Shown one piece after another: positions 22,133-29,882 of a stretch of DNA of 35,824 nucleotides (position 1 is the stretch's first letter; each line of letters opens with the position of its first letter). Both the position numbers and the translations under genes were made by a program. Source of the stretch: UBA2862 sp045637485 (GTDB taxonomy: Bacteria > Bacillota > Clostridia > Christensenellales > Aristaeellaceae); assembly GCA_045637485.1 (NCBI GenBank), contig JAZTZK010000114.1, positions 1 to 35,824 of the forward strand, given 5' to 3'. Below the pieces are notes generated by a model, which saw nothing but the letters and a program-made list of their open reading frames with translations, was not told the DNA's origin and did not search any database.

Positions 22133-23362
22133 CTACTGCGCTGTCCCCGCGCTCACGCTCCAGCTGCCGTCCGAGTCGCGCACATAGGCCTCGTCGGTGC
22201 GCAGCAAATCGTAGGTGGCGCTGTCCACAGGCTGGCCCTGGGCGTTGCTCAGCGTCAGAGTCTCGCCCTCGCTGGACAGGCGGAAGCTGGTATGCAGGTG
22301 ACCCGCATCCTCCACGCGGTTCAGGCCGGAGCAGTATACCACCAGCGTGTCGCCCCCCGGGATGACCACGCCCTGCGGGAACTTCCACAGCCGGGGCAGC
22401 CGGGGCGTATCGGACAGGTACCAGCCGCCGATGTCCATCGCGTCGCCGGAGGTGTTGCGTAGCATCACATAGTCATGGACCACGCCGCTTTCGTCGGGGC
22501 GCAGCTTGCTGTTGGAGGCCACGATCTCGGCCAGCTGTACCGGCGAATTCTGCATTACGCTGGTGAGGGCCCGGTAATTCTCCTCGGTGTTCAACATGCC
22601 GGGGGTGGGCTGCTCGCTGACGGCCCAATGATCCCGATCCACCCGCACATAGGCCGTATTTTCAGACAGGGCCGGGATATTCACGGTGTCCACCGCCACG
22701 TCGGCATCGTTGAACAGCATCAGTACGTCGCCGCCGGAGGACAGCCGGAAGGGGGCGTGCAGCTCAGCGCCGCCGTCCTCATCCTGGAGGGTGCTGTCGG
22801 CGTACACCACCAGGCCCTGACCCGCCTCCAGCACCAGATCGGGGAACACGAACACGTTGCCCGCCTTGGCGTTCTTGGCCAGCACGTAGCCCCGCAGATT
22901 CACCGGTCGGGCGCTGATATTGGCCACCTCCACCCAGTCGGGCGTCTGGCCGTTGTCGTCCACCAGAACGCCGCCGTTAGCGGACATGATCTCGTTGAGA
23001 CGGATCGGTCCCTCGCCGTGGATCTCGGAGACCTGAGCGGCCACCGGTCGCTCGGCCTGATCCTTGATGCCCGTCAGCATGAAGCCGTTCGGCATCAGGC
23101 CCTGCAGCACAATGCCCAGCACGATCACCAGCACGCACACGCCCACCAGTGGCAAAAAGCCCCTGGGCAGCGCCCCGGAGGACGGACCGACCGATCCCCT
23201 TGACGGCGCGCCGCCCTGACGCGGCGTATTCGACGGCCTTCGGGTCGGCTGCGGCGAGCGCCGGGGCTGAGAAGGACGCCCCTGGGCGGATCGCTCGTTC
23301 TCCAGGGAACCGAAGCGGCTCTCAGCCTGGGATGGTCGACCCGGTCTGTTGTTTTGAGTCAA
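22133..23362 (-). CDS. Membrane-anchored lamin-tail domain (LTD) protein
   Basis: A 409-residue protein. The N-terminus (1-68) is cytoplasmic, rich in R, P, S and Q and probably disordered. One membrane span follows at about 70-88 (FLPLVGVCVLVIVLGIVLQ), and two lamin-tail domains lie outside. LTD-a runs about 120-260 (IRLNEIMSANGGVLVDDNG, DWVEVANISARPVNLRGYVL); LTD-b about 272-405 (VQLAEIVASNSKLRPDESG, DYVMLRNTSGDAMDIGGWYL). These two domains closely parallel the first two LTDs of the CotH protein in the same cluster, down to shared runs such as HAPFRL and HLHT-FR. The start is TTG at 23362, with GGAGG 10 nt upstream; the nearby ATG is out of frame. The protein lacks the kinase. Function unknown; LTDs are binding or scaffold modules. 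Confidence 0.88.
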   Translation of the reverse strand: MTQNNRPGRPSQAESRFGSLENERSAQGRPSQPRRSPQPTRRPSNTPRQGGAPSRGSVGPSSGALPRGFLPLVGVCVLVIVLGIVLQGLMPNGFMLTGIKDQAERPVAAQVSEIHGEGPIRLNEIMSANGGVLVDDNGQTPDWVEVANISARPVNLRGYVLAKNAKAGNVFVFPDLVLEAGQGLVVYADSTLQDEDGGAELHAPFRLSSGGDVLMLFNDADVAVDTVNIPALSENTAYVRVDRDHWAVSEQPTPGMLNTEENYRALTSVMQNSPVQLAEIVASNSKLRPDESGVVHDYVMLRNTSGDAMDIGGWYLSDTPRLPRLWKFPQGVVIPGGDTLVVYCSGLNRVEDAGHLHTSFRLSSEGETLTLSNAQGQPVDSATYDLLRTDEAYVRDSDGSWSVSAGTAQ

Positions 23363-23404
23363 GAGGCATCTACCTCCATTGATTGTTTGATGGGGAAATC
23401 AGAA

Positions 23405-24064
23405 TTAAATCGCTTCCCCATTATAAGCCACCAGCGTCGCGTCATACACGCCGGGCAGGGCGCGCAGCTTGTTCAGCAGGGCGTCAGGCTTTTCCACGCG
23501 CACCTCATAGGTGGCCTCGATGCCGTTGGCGGAGACGGTCTTGCTCTTCAGCTGCGTAACCTTCAGGTTGTTCACCAGCTGGTTGGCCTGGCGCTCGGAA
23601 TCCTCGGACATGCGCACCACCAGCAGGTAGCTGTTCAGGCCCTTGGACTGGATGTGCACCAGCACCGTCAGCAGCAGGCCGATGCCCACCACCGCGCAGG
23701 CGGTCAGGAAGAACTGACCCGCGCCCAGCAGTATGCCCATCGTCAGCGCCCAGAACATGTAAGCGGTATCCATCGGGTCCTTCACAGCGGTGCGGAAGCG
23801 CACGATGGACAGCGCGCCCACCATGCCCATGGACAGCTGGATCGATTCGCGGATACACATGACCACCGGGCAGGTGATCAGCGTCATCATCACCAGGGTG
23901 AGGGTGAAGTTGTTGGAATACATCACACCGCGATAGTTGCGCCGGTAGATCCAGGCGATAAACAGGCCCACGGCCAATGCCAGCACAAGCGATACCAGGA
24001 TCGTCGGGAACGACGCGGGGGTGATGGTCTGGGAGCTGAAGAGGTTGGAAAAGATGCTGTTCAT
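23405..24064 (-). CDS. DUF4956 integral membrane protein
   Basis: A 219-residue membrane protein. Four hydrophobic segments are visible, at about 18-38 (FPTILVSLVLALAVGLFIAW), 50-70 (NFTLTLVMMTLITCPVVMCI), 78-95 and 105-135 (LLGAGQFFLTACAVVGIGLL). The sequence MVGALSIVRFRTAVKDPMDT followed by AYMFWALTMGI is the DUF4956 signature. A soluble C-terminal domain of about 80 residues (from 140) has an ACT/ferredoxin-like alternation of strands and helices (YLLVVRMSEDSERQANQLVN). AGGAGG precedes the ATG. In many bacteria this family is adjacent to VTC-domain and CotH genes, as here, and it may be a partner or channel of the VTC protein. Function is not established. Confidence 0.93.
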   Translation of the reverse strand: MNSIFSNLFSSQTITPASFPTILVSLVLALAVGLFIAWIYRRNYRGVMYSNNFTLTLVMMTLITCPVVMCIRESIQLSMGMVGALSIVRFRTAVKDPMDTAYMFWALTMGILLGAGQFFLTACAVVGIGLLLTVLVHIQSKGLNSYLLVVRMSEDSERQANQLVNNLKVTQLKSKTVSANGIEATYEVRVEKPDALLNKLRALPGVYDATLVAYNGEAI

Positions 24065-24104
24065 GGGTATTCCCTCCTGTGCGTTGTATATTTATATCAA
24101 ACGA

Positions 24105-24812
24105 TCATCCCAGCGGTTCGTATCTGCGGCACAGCACGTACTTCGAGACGGCGCTGCGCTCGGCCTCCACGCCGTGCAGCAGGCCCGAGATGTAGCCCGG
24201 CAGGTAGTTGTTGAATTTGATCTCCAGGATCTCCACGTTCCGATCGTGGGGGCACACCGTTGGAAGGCGCCTGTTGAACAGGTCCATGCTGGAAAGGCCG
24301 GAACGCAGGCTCATGTCGAAGGTGATACGCACGTCCTCCACCGGGTGAAGGTACGCTTCCCTCGCGTAATCCACGATCACCTTCGGCCTGAGCAGCTTCG
24401 TGCGCATCTGCACATACATGTCCTGAAGCAGCGGGCTCTGGGACTTCTGCAAACCGCCCGGGTTGCCTGCCGCCAGCTGGTCGCACAGCCGACGGGTAAT
24501 CTGCACGCTGGACTTCTGGATCAGGTCGCCCAGCTTGCGCTTGCGCTCCAGAAAGATGGCCTTGTCCGACATGTTGTAGATGCGGATGCGATACTTCTCG
24601 CGGTGCATCACGCCCGCCTGCTTGTCGTAGAAGGCGGAATCCTCAATGTCGTCAAAGTACAGAGAGCGGATGGCGTAGGGCCTACCGCCCACGCAGTGCC
24701 TGTCCATAGTCAGGGCGCCGCGGAGCCGCTGGCGAAGGGCCTCCAGCTCTGCCGGATTGATGAAGTATTTTAGCTCGTGCCGCGCCGGCAGGGCGTTTCT
24801 CTTGATTTGCAT
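24105..24812 (-). CDS. VTC domain protein, probable polyphosphate polymerase
   Basis: A 235-residue protein of the VTC tunnel-fold, the domain that makes polyphosphate from ATP in yeast Vtc4. The basic and acidic residues that line the tunnel appear in family order: RHELKYFINPAELEALRQRL (about 11-30), YAIRSLYFDDIEDSAFYDKQ, then EKYRIRIYNMSDKAIFLERK with RKLGDLIQKS. VIVDYAREAYLHP and VEILEIKFNNYLPGYISGLL close the barrel. No membrane segment is seen, so it should face the cytoplasm and may dock on the DUF4956 membrane protein encoded 40 bp downstream. A second ATG (24812) is preferred over 24818 because AAGAAGG abuts the first. Many bacterial VTC homologues have unproven products; polyphosphate is the expected one. 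Confidence 0.93.
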   Translation of the reverse strand: MQIKRNALPARHELKYFINPAELEALRQRLRGALTMDRHCVGGRPYAIRSLYFDDIEDSAFYDKQAGVMHREKYRIRIYNMSDKAIFLERKRKLGDLIQKSSVQITRRLCDQLAAGNPGGLQKSQSPLLQDMYVQMRTKLLRPKVIVDYAREAYLHPVEDVRITFDMSLRSGLSSMDLFNRRLPTVCPHDRNVEILEIKFNNYLPGYISGLLHGVEAERSAVSKYVLCRRYEPLG

Positions 24813-24818
24813 GCGCAT

Positions 24819-24932
24819 CCTTCTTTGCGAAATTTATAATAGCGTGACGGCTGGTTGCCGACGTTAGAGATATCACCGTTTCCTTCGTAGCGGCGACTAT
24901 CAGTCGCCACGGCATTTTCTGATCCCCATTCC
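24819..24932. other. Gap between the VTC and CotH genes with a short hairpin
   Basis: A 7-bp perfect hairpin GGCGACT-ATC-AGTCGCC (24892-24908) lies 24 bp past the CotH stop, without a T-run. TATAAA on the minus strand near 24835-24841 could be a weak -10 for the VTC gene, but no good -35 is seen. The genes may well be co-transcribed from the CotH promoter. Confidence 0.35.
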
Positions 24933-27900
24933 CTACGGCTTCCCGATATCCCCGTAGCTCACGCCCACCTGCCGCATCACTTCGCCAAAGTAGTGCTCCA
25001 TCTGGCTCTGGGTCAGCGGGAGGTACTTGTTGTACTTGATGAATTGCAGCATCCGATAGGGGCGCTTCTCCGCGTAGCGCACGAATTCCCGGATGGCCGA
25101 CTTATGCTCGGATTCGCTGAACTCCCAGCGGGCGTAGTGGTCGGGCATCAGCGGCGCGATGGCGTTGTAGAACTCGTCCACCAGGGCCTTGATGTTGTCC
25201 GCGCTGTAGGTGGTGGCCATCTTCTCGCCCAGGTAGGTCAGGAAGCGATCGACAAAGGTCTCGTTCTTCATGCAGGCGATGAACAGCTTGTTGTCGGTGC
25301 GCAGGTTGTTGCCCATGCCGCCGGGGGTCAGCCAGCGCTGGGGCGAGTTGGTATCCACCGAGAAGGACCAGTCCAGGTCAAACAGCACCCACTTCCACTT
25401 TCCGTCCTTCTTCGGGTTGCGGTAGCGCTTCACGTTCAGCGTGTCGGTGTTGCCGGTGTACATCTCCACCGCCATGTATTCGATGTAGTTCTGGATGTCG
25501 ATGGCGTTGTCCAGCACCTCATAGGACTCGGCGGTATTCATGTCGTGGCTGGTGACGTAATCCAGCAGCTGGACCATGGTTTCGTTGCTGCCCTGCATCA
25601 CGTTGGTGTTGGCCTTGACCAGGTCGATGTCGTCCTCGTCGCCCTCCCAGCCCTCGAACTGGCAGATATTGGACTTGCAGATGCGCTCGCGCAGGTTGTA
25701 GTGGCCCCAATACTGGCCGTCGATGTACAGCACGCCGAACTCGGTCTCCTGGTAGTCCACGCAGCCGCCCTCGGCCAGCCGCTGCAGCAGCGCGTCGCGG
25801 AAGCGGGTCTTGTAGCCGTCCTCGCTGGAGGAGCGCAGCAGGAAGGATTGGTATTCGGTGTAGGGACGATGGCTGAATATGGCGGCCTCGAAGCGGTTCG
25901 CGCCGTACTGGCTCCGGGCGATGACCTTGAAGGCCTTCTGCTTCTCGGCGCGGCTGAACTGGCCGTGCAGCTTGATGCCGCACTCCTGGGAGATCATGGT
26001 GCTCCCGTCGGGGTTGAACACCTCGACATGGCCCTCCCGCTCCCAGTCCATCCAGAAGTTCGCGCCCTTGTTCATCGATCCGTAGGGATACTTGGGCTCC
26101 GCGTTGGGGCCCTTGACCATGATGCCGGCCTCGTCGCTGGTGAGGTTGTAGGGGTCGGACACCAGCGACACCACGAACACGGTGCCGTTTGCGTTGTTCA
26201 CGTTGTACAGATAGCTCTGGCTGTCCATGATGGACTCCAGATAGCCGTCGCCGTAGACCCGGGTGCGCAGTATGGTGGTATCGGTGACCTGGATCGGCCC
26301 GGTGTAGGGCGTGCTGCTCTCGGTGGGGTCGGTGCAATCCAGGGTATAGTAGATCCGGCAGCCCGAGGGCGCGGACAGCTCGACCGTCAGGCTGTCGCCG
26401 CTTTTGAACATGCCGCCCTCCACGGAATAGACGGGCCTGGGCGCGCGTCCGTAGTAGGCCGGGCCGCTGTTGCCCGCGCCGGGGGTCACGGTGGTAAAGA
26501 AGCGCATGCCGCTGCCGTCGTCCGTGCGACCGTAGGAGATATCCGCGTACTGCATCGGCACGAACAGCCGGTCTATGATGGCGCCGTCGGGCTCTGACAG
26601 CACGACGGAGTATCCCCCGTCGGCGGAGAGGAAGTAGTTGGTCTGTATGCGGCCTTCCGCCGTGGCGTTCAGCCCGTTGGCGAACACGCCCAGGTAGGCT
26701 CCGGGCTGGATCACGGTGCCGGAGGGAAACTGCCATTTGCGGGGACGGCCGGCGTTGTCGGACAGGCCCCAGCCGGACAGATCCACCGCCGCGGAGGTGC
26801 CGTTGTACAGCTCGATCCAGTCGTCGGACTTGGTTGAGGAGGCCAGCACCTCGGTGATGCGCACGCCCCTGTCGTTGCGCTGCTGGATCTCCCGGGCCGC
26901 GGCGTCCGCGCCCTCGGGGGTATTGGGATAGTTCGGCGAGGGCGAGAACTGCTTGCTCCAGCCGGTCTCAAGCAGGCTGTAGCTCTGGTCCGGCTCCATG
27001 GCCGGGGTCCTGACGTGGCTGACGGTGTTGCCGTTGGGATCCGTCAGGAACACGTTGTCGCTCTTGTTGGAGATGCGGAAATTGGTGTGCAGGTGGGCCG
27101 GATCGTCCCTGCGGTCCATGCCCGAGCAGTGCACGGCCAGCCAGCCTCCGGCGGGCAGGATCACGGAGGGAAACTGCCAGCGCTGGAGCTTCTCGGCCTT
27201 GTCGGACAGCGACCAGCCGGAGAGATCCACGGGACTTGATGAGGTATTATGGATTTCAACGTAATCCGGGCACGCCCCGGTCTCATCCATGAAGAAGGTG
27301 CAGTTGTCGGCCATGATCTCGGTGATCTCCAGCGGGCCGGGCAGCACCGCGACGGGCCGGGCATCCTCGTCCCCGCCGCCGTAGCGCTCGACGCGATTGG
27401 CCGTGCCGGGGGTCGCAGCGTCGCTGACCTGCCATACGCCCGAGGCGTCCCGGCAGTACACCTGGTTTCGGGCCAGGGCCGGTATCTCCACCAGGTCCAC
27501 GCCGTTGCCGCTCTTGTCCAGCAGCGCCAGCGTCTCGCCGGAGGCGGGCAGGCGGAAGGGGGCGTGGTAGCCGTCGGCCTGCTGCGCCTTGCCGCTGTCG
27601 TCGGCGTGCACCACCGCGAATTCACCGGGCTGCAGCACCCCGCCGGGAAAGGCGAAGGCCTGGGCGGGCTTGGTCTGCCGCGCCAGGGCATAGCCGGTCA
27701 GGTCTATGGCATGATCGGAGACGTTCTCAATCTCGATCCAGTCCTCGATGCCCGCGTCGTTACCGGCTCGGGTGGAGGCGTTTGCGCTCATGATTTCGCT
27801 GATGCGCAGGCCGCCGACGGCACTGTCAGCGCTGGCCCTGCGGGTAAGCAGCGGAGCCGACTGCAACAGCCAGGTCAGCAGCATCGCCGCCGCGCCGATG

Positions 27901-27989
27901 AGCGCAATAACAGCGGGCAGCGCGCCCATAGGGCGGGTGTGCTGCCACGCTGATTTTCTCTTTTTCTTTTTCGCGGGTTGGTTTGCCAC
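24933..27989 (-). CDS. Membrane-anchored lamin-tail / CotH kinase family protein
   Basis: A 1018-residue surface protein. A basic N-terminus leads to one membrane span (about 22-47, ALPAVIALIGAAAMLLTWLL). Three lamin-tail domains follow, at about 60-190 (GLRISEIMSANASTRAGNDA), 215-350 (LEITEIMADNCTFF) and 370-500 (VRITEVLASSTKSDDWIELY). A chitobiase/hexosaminidase C-terminal-like module (about 515-590, SAPSGCRIYYTLDCTDPTES) comes next, then a CotH kinase domain (about 610-980). The kinase shows CGIKLHGQFSRAEKQKAFKV, FLLRSSSEDGYKTRFRDALL, YWGHYNLRERICKSN and KWVLFDLDWSF, where DLD is the likely metal-binding site. CotH in Bacillus phosphorylates spore-coat proteins, so ATP-dependent phosphorylation outside the membrane is a puzzle here. 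GTG start, with GGAGG 7 nt upstream. Confidence 0.93.
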   Translation of the reverse strand: MANQPAKKKKRKSAWQHTRPMGALPAVIALIGAAAMLLTWLLQSAPLLTRRASADSAVGGLRISEIMSANASTRAGNDAGIEDWIEIENVSDHAIDLTGYALARQTKPAQAFAFPGGVLQPGEFAVVHADDSGKAQQADGYHAPFRLPASGETLALLDKSGNGVDLVEIPALARNQVYCRDASGVWQVSDAATPGTANRVERYGGGDEDARPVAVLPGPLEITEIMADNCTFFMDETGACPDYVEIHNTSSSPVDLSGWSLSDKAEKLQRWQFPSVILPAGGWLAVHCSGMDRRDDPAHLHTNFRISNKSDNVFLTDPNGNTVSHVRTPAMEPDQSYSLLETGWSKQFSPSPNYPNTPEGADAAAREIQQRNDRGVRITEVLASSTKSDDWIELYNGTSAAVDLSGWGLSDNAGRPRKWQFPSGTVIQPGAYLGVFANGLNATAEGRIQTNYFLSADGGYSVVLSEPDGAIIDRLFVPMQYADISYGRTDDGSGMRFFTTVTPGAGNSGPAYYGRAPRPVYSVEGGMFKSGDSLTVELSAPSGCRIYYTLDCTDPTESSTPYTGPIQVTDTTILRTRVYGDGYLESIMDSQSYLYNVNNANGTVFVVSLVSDPYNLTSDEAGIMVKGPNAEPKYPYGSMNKGANFWMDWEREGHVEVFNPDGSTMISQECGIKLHGQFSRAEKQKAFKVIARSQYGANRFEAAIFSHRPYTEYQSFLLRSSSEDGYKTRFRDALLQRLAEGGCVDYQETEFGVLYIDGQYWGHYNLRERICKSNICQFEGWEGDEDDIDLVKANTNVMQGSNETMVQLLDYVTSHDMNTAESYEVLDNAIDIQNYIEYMAVEMYTGNTDTLNVKRYRNPKKDGKWKWVLFDLDWSFSVDTNSPQRWLTPGGMGNNLRTDNKLFIACMKNETFVDRFLTYLGEKMATTYSADNIKALVDEFYNAIAPLMPDHYARWEFSESEHKSAIREFVRYAEKRPYRMLQFIKYNKYLPLTQSQMEHYFGEVMRQVGVSYGDIGKP

Positions 27990-28033
27990 TCGGCTTCCTC
28001 CGATATCGCTTTGCGGAATCGAATATCCCTCAG

Positions 28034-28079
28034 ATTATACTAATATCCCTATTATAATACAGCTTCATCATTACGGCAA
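28034..28079 (-). promoter_or_regulatory. Promoter of the CotH-led surface operon
   Basis: On the minus strand TTGCCG (28074-28079), 17 bp, TATAAT (28051-28056). A second TATAAT sits at 28034-28039 and may give an alternative start. The region is AT-rich in a GC-rich context. The CotH GTG start lies about 50 bp downstream, so the CotH-VTC-DUF4956-LTD genes can be expressed apart from the upstream PIG-L gene. Confidence 0.7.
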
Positions 28080-28136
28080 GATGGCGTCAACGGGGCAGTC
28101 AGGTAAAATGTTGGGTTGATCGGCGAATTCTCACCC

Positions 28137-29882
28137 TCACCATCTGCGCCTTCTTCGCCTTCCCTTTCCCTGCATGTATCGCCAGCCGTACCAGCCGCCG
28201 ATGCCGAGGGCGACCACGCCGACGCCGATCATGATGATGGGCAGTACGCTGCCACCGCCCTGCTCCCGGGCGGCTGTGGGCTGCGCGGCTGTCAACAGCT
28301 GTCCCGCAGCCTGGACGCCGGGCTGGGCCCGGACGGTGTTGCCGTCGTCCTCACCGGGCGCCTCCGGGGCTTCGTCCGCTTCGCCCTCCACCGGCTCGGC
28401 GGGCGTCTCTTCCGCTGTTTCTTCGGCGATGTCGTCCGCCGATTCAGCGCCTGCTTCATCCGCATCCGCATCGACGGCGTCATCCGGCGCATCTCCTGAC
28501 GCCTCGACCTCATTCCCGTCCGGGTCGGCATCCGCTGCTTCGGCGGTTTCCTCTCCCTCAGCTTCGGGTTCGGGCTCCTCATCGGCAGCCGCCTGGGCAA
28601 GCTCCGCCGCGGCGGCCAGCTCGGCGGCGGAGGCGGCCTTCTGGGCTTCGATCTCGTCGGTGTGCGCCGCCAGGTAGCTGGCGGAGGCGTCCGGATCGAT
28701 GGGCTCCAGGAAGTCGTTTTTGGCCTCGTCCTCCCCCACGGTGGTAAAGTACAGCCCGAATTTTGAATTGTCGTAGGTACCGTGGCTCTTGACGGCGTAG
28801 GCGCCGGTCTGGGAGCTGTGCTCCTTCATGCCGATCTTGGCGATATCCAGCGCCGTCTTGCCGTCGAAGGCGTCCAGCGGCGTCTCCCAGTCCATCACGA
28901 GCGTGTTTTCATCGTAGAGGTGGTGGTACAGCTTCTTCACCTGCCACGTGCCGTACTTCCGGGTCGATTCCGGATACTGGGCCGGGTCCGCGGCGGCGTC
29001 GATGGCGTACTTGGCGCAGCGGGCGGTGATCTTGTGCTGGTTGTGGCCGTATTCGCCGTTCAGGTCCTGGGTGACGATGACCTCGGGCTTGTAGCGGCGA
29101 ATGCGCTCCACCACCAGGGACAGCACGTTGTCCTTGCCGCCCCACAACCGGATACCCGCCTCGATGGAACCCACCTTGTCGTCCTGCAGATTGATGAAAT
29201 CCGGGTAATCGCGCACGCCCATCTTCCACAGGGCGTTCAGCGCCTCGGCCCTGCGGTAGCGGGCGCAGTTGGTCATGTATACCACCACGGTGGGCTTCTT
29301 GAGCGCCACGGCGTAATAGGGAATCGTGCCGCCCAGGAAGACCAGCTCGTCGTCCTGGTGGGTGGACAGCACCATCAGGTCGGCCTTGTCCACCGGCGGG
29401 TTCCACTTCTGGACGTCCGCGGGCAGCTCGCCGGCGGAATAGACCCCGATGCGGCATATGGACTGGTCCTTCGCCGTCAGCTTCAGCTGGATGACCTTCG
29501 TCTTGGGCAGCAGCTCATACATGCTGTAGATGTTGGGCCACATATCGGCCTGGGTGCGGGTGCGCAGCGGCGACATGTCCGCGTCGTACTCGGTCAGCTC
29601 ATAGGCCGTGGGATCGTACATCCACTCCACCCGCAGCCAGCCGGCCTCCGCGTCCTTGGGCAGCTTGATGCCCACCCAGGCGTCCTTGTGCTTCGGCGAC
29701 CAGAGCGTGCCCGCCCTGCCGTCGAGAAACTTGCCCTTCTCGCCTTCAGACACCTTGAACGCGCACTTCTTCGTGATGTCAGCACCCTTGCCCGCCTCCT
29801 CGGCGCGACCCATGAGGGCCGTCGTCAGCGCGCACAGGCACACTGCCAGACACAGGCATTTCAACCAACCGCTTTTTTTCAT
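28137..29882 (-). CDS. Secreted, membrane-tethered PIG-L (LmbE-like) family deacetylase
   Basis: A 581-residue exported zinc deacetylase. Residues 1-27 are a signal peptide (MKKSGWLKCLCLAVCLCALT). Residues 35-150 form a beta-rich, discoidin-like region (KGKFLDGRAGTLWSPKHKDA). The PIG-L domain follows (about 157-400) with the metal motif VLSTHQDDELVFLGG, a variant of AHPDDE, and GEYGHNQHKITARCAKYAID, the second histidine set. A long acidic A/E/D-rich stretch (about 415-530) acts as a spacer, then comes a membrane span (about 548-566, VLPIIMIGVGVVALGIGGWY) and an arginine-rich tail. PIG-L enzymes remove N-acetyl groups from sugars; a wall or surface glycan is the likely substrate. It overlaps hemW by 4 bp and precedes the CotH gene by 147 bp. 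Confidence 0.92.
   Translation of the reverse strand: MKKSGWLKCLCLAVCLCALTTALMGRAEEAGKGADITKKCAFKVSEGEKGKFLDGRAGTLWSPKHKDAWVGIKLPKDAEAGWLRVEWMYDPTAYELTEYDADMSPLRTRTQADMWPNIYSMYELLPKTKVIQLKLTAKDQSICRIGVYSAGELPADVQKWNPPVDKADLMVLSTHQDDELVFLGGTIPYYAVALKKPTVVVYMTNCARYRRAEALNALWKMGVRDYPDFINLQDDKVGSIEAGIRLWGGKDNVLSLVVERIRRYKPEVIVTQDLNGEYGHNQHKITARCAKYAIDAAADPAQYPESTRKYGTWQVKKLYHHLYDENTLVMDWETPLDAFDGKTALDIAKIGMKEHSSQTGAYAVKSHGTYDNSKFGLYFTTVGEDEAKNDFLEPIDPDASASYLAAHTDEIEAQKAASAAELAAAAELAQAAADEEPEPEAEGEETAEAADADPDGNEVEASGDAPDDAVDADADEAGAESADDIAEETAEETPAEPVEGEADEAPEAPGEDDGNTVRAQPGVQAAGQLLTAAQPTAAREQGGGSVLPIIMIGVGVVALGIGGWYGWRYMQGKGRRRRRRW

Noticed and set aside
24993..26597. 534-codon plus-strand frame opposite the CotH gene
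   Set aside because: Same cause: antisense of strongly biased third positions. The product is V/G/H/L-rich and matches nothing, and the CotH frame is clearly real.
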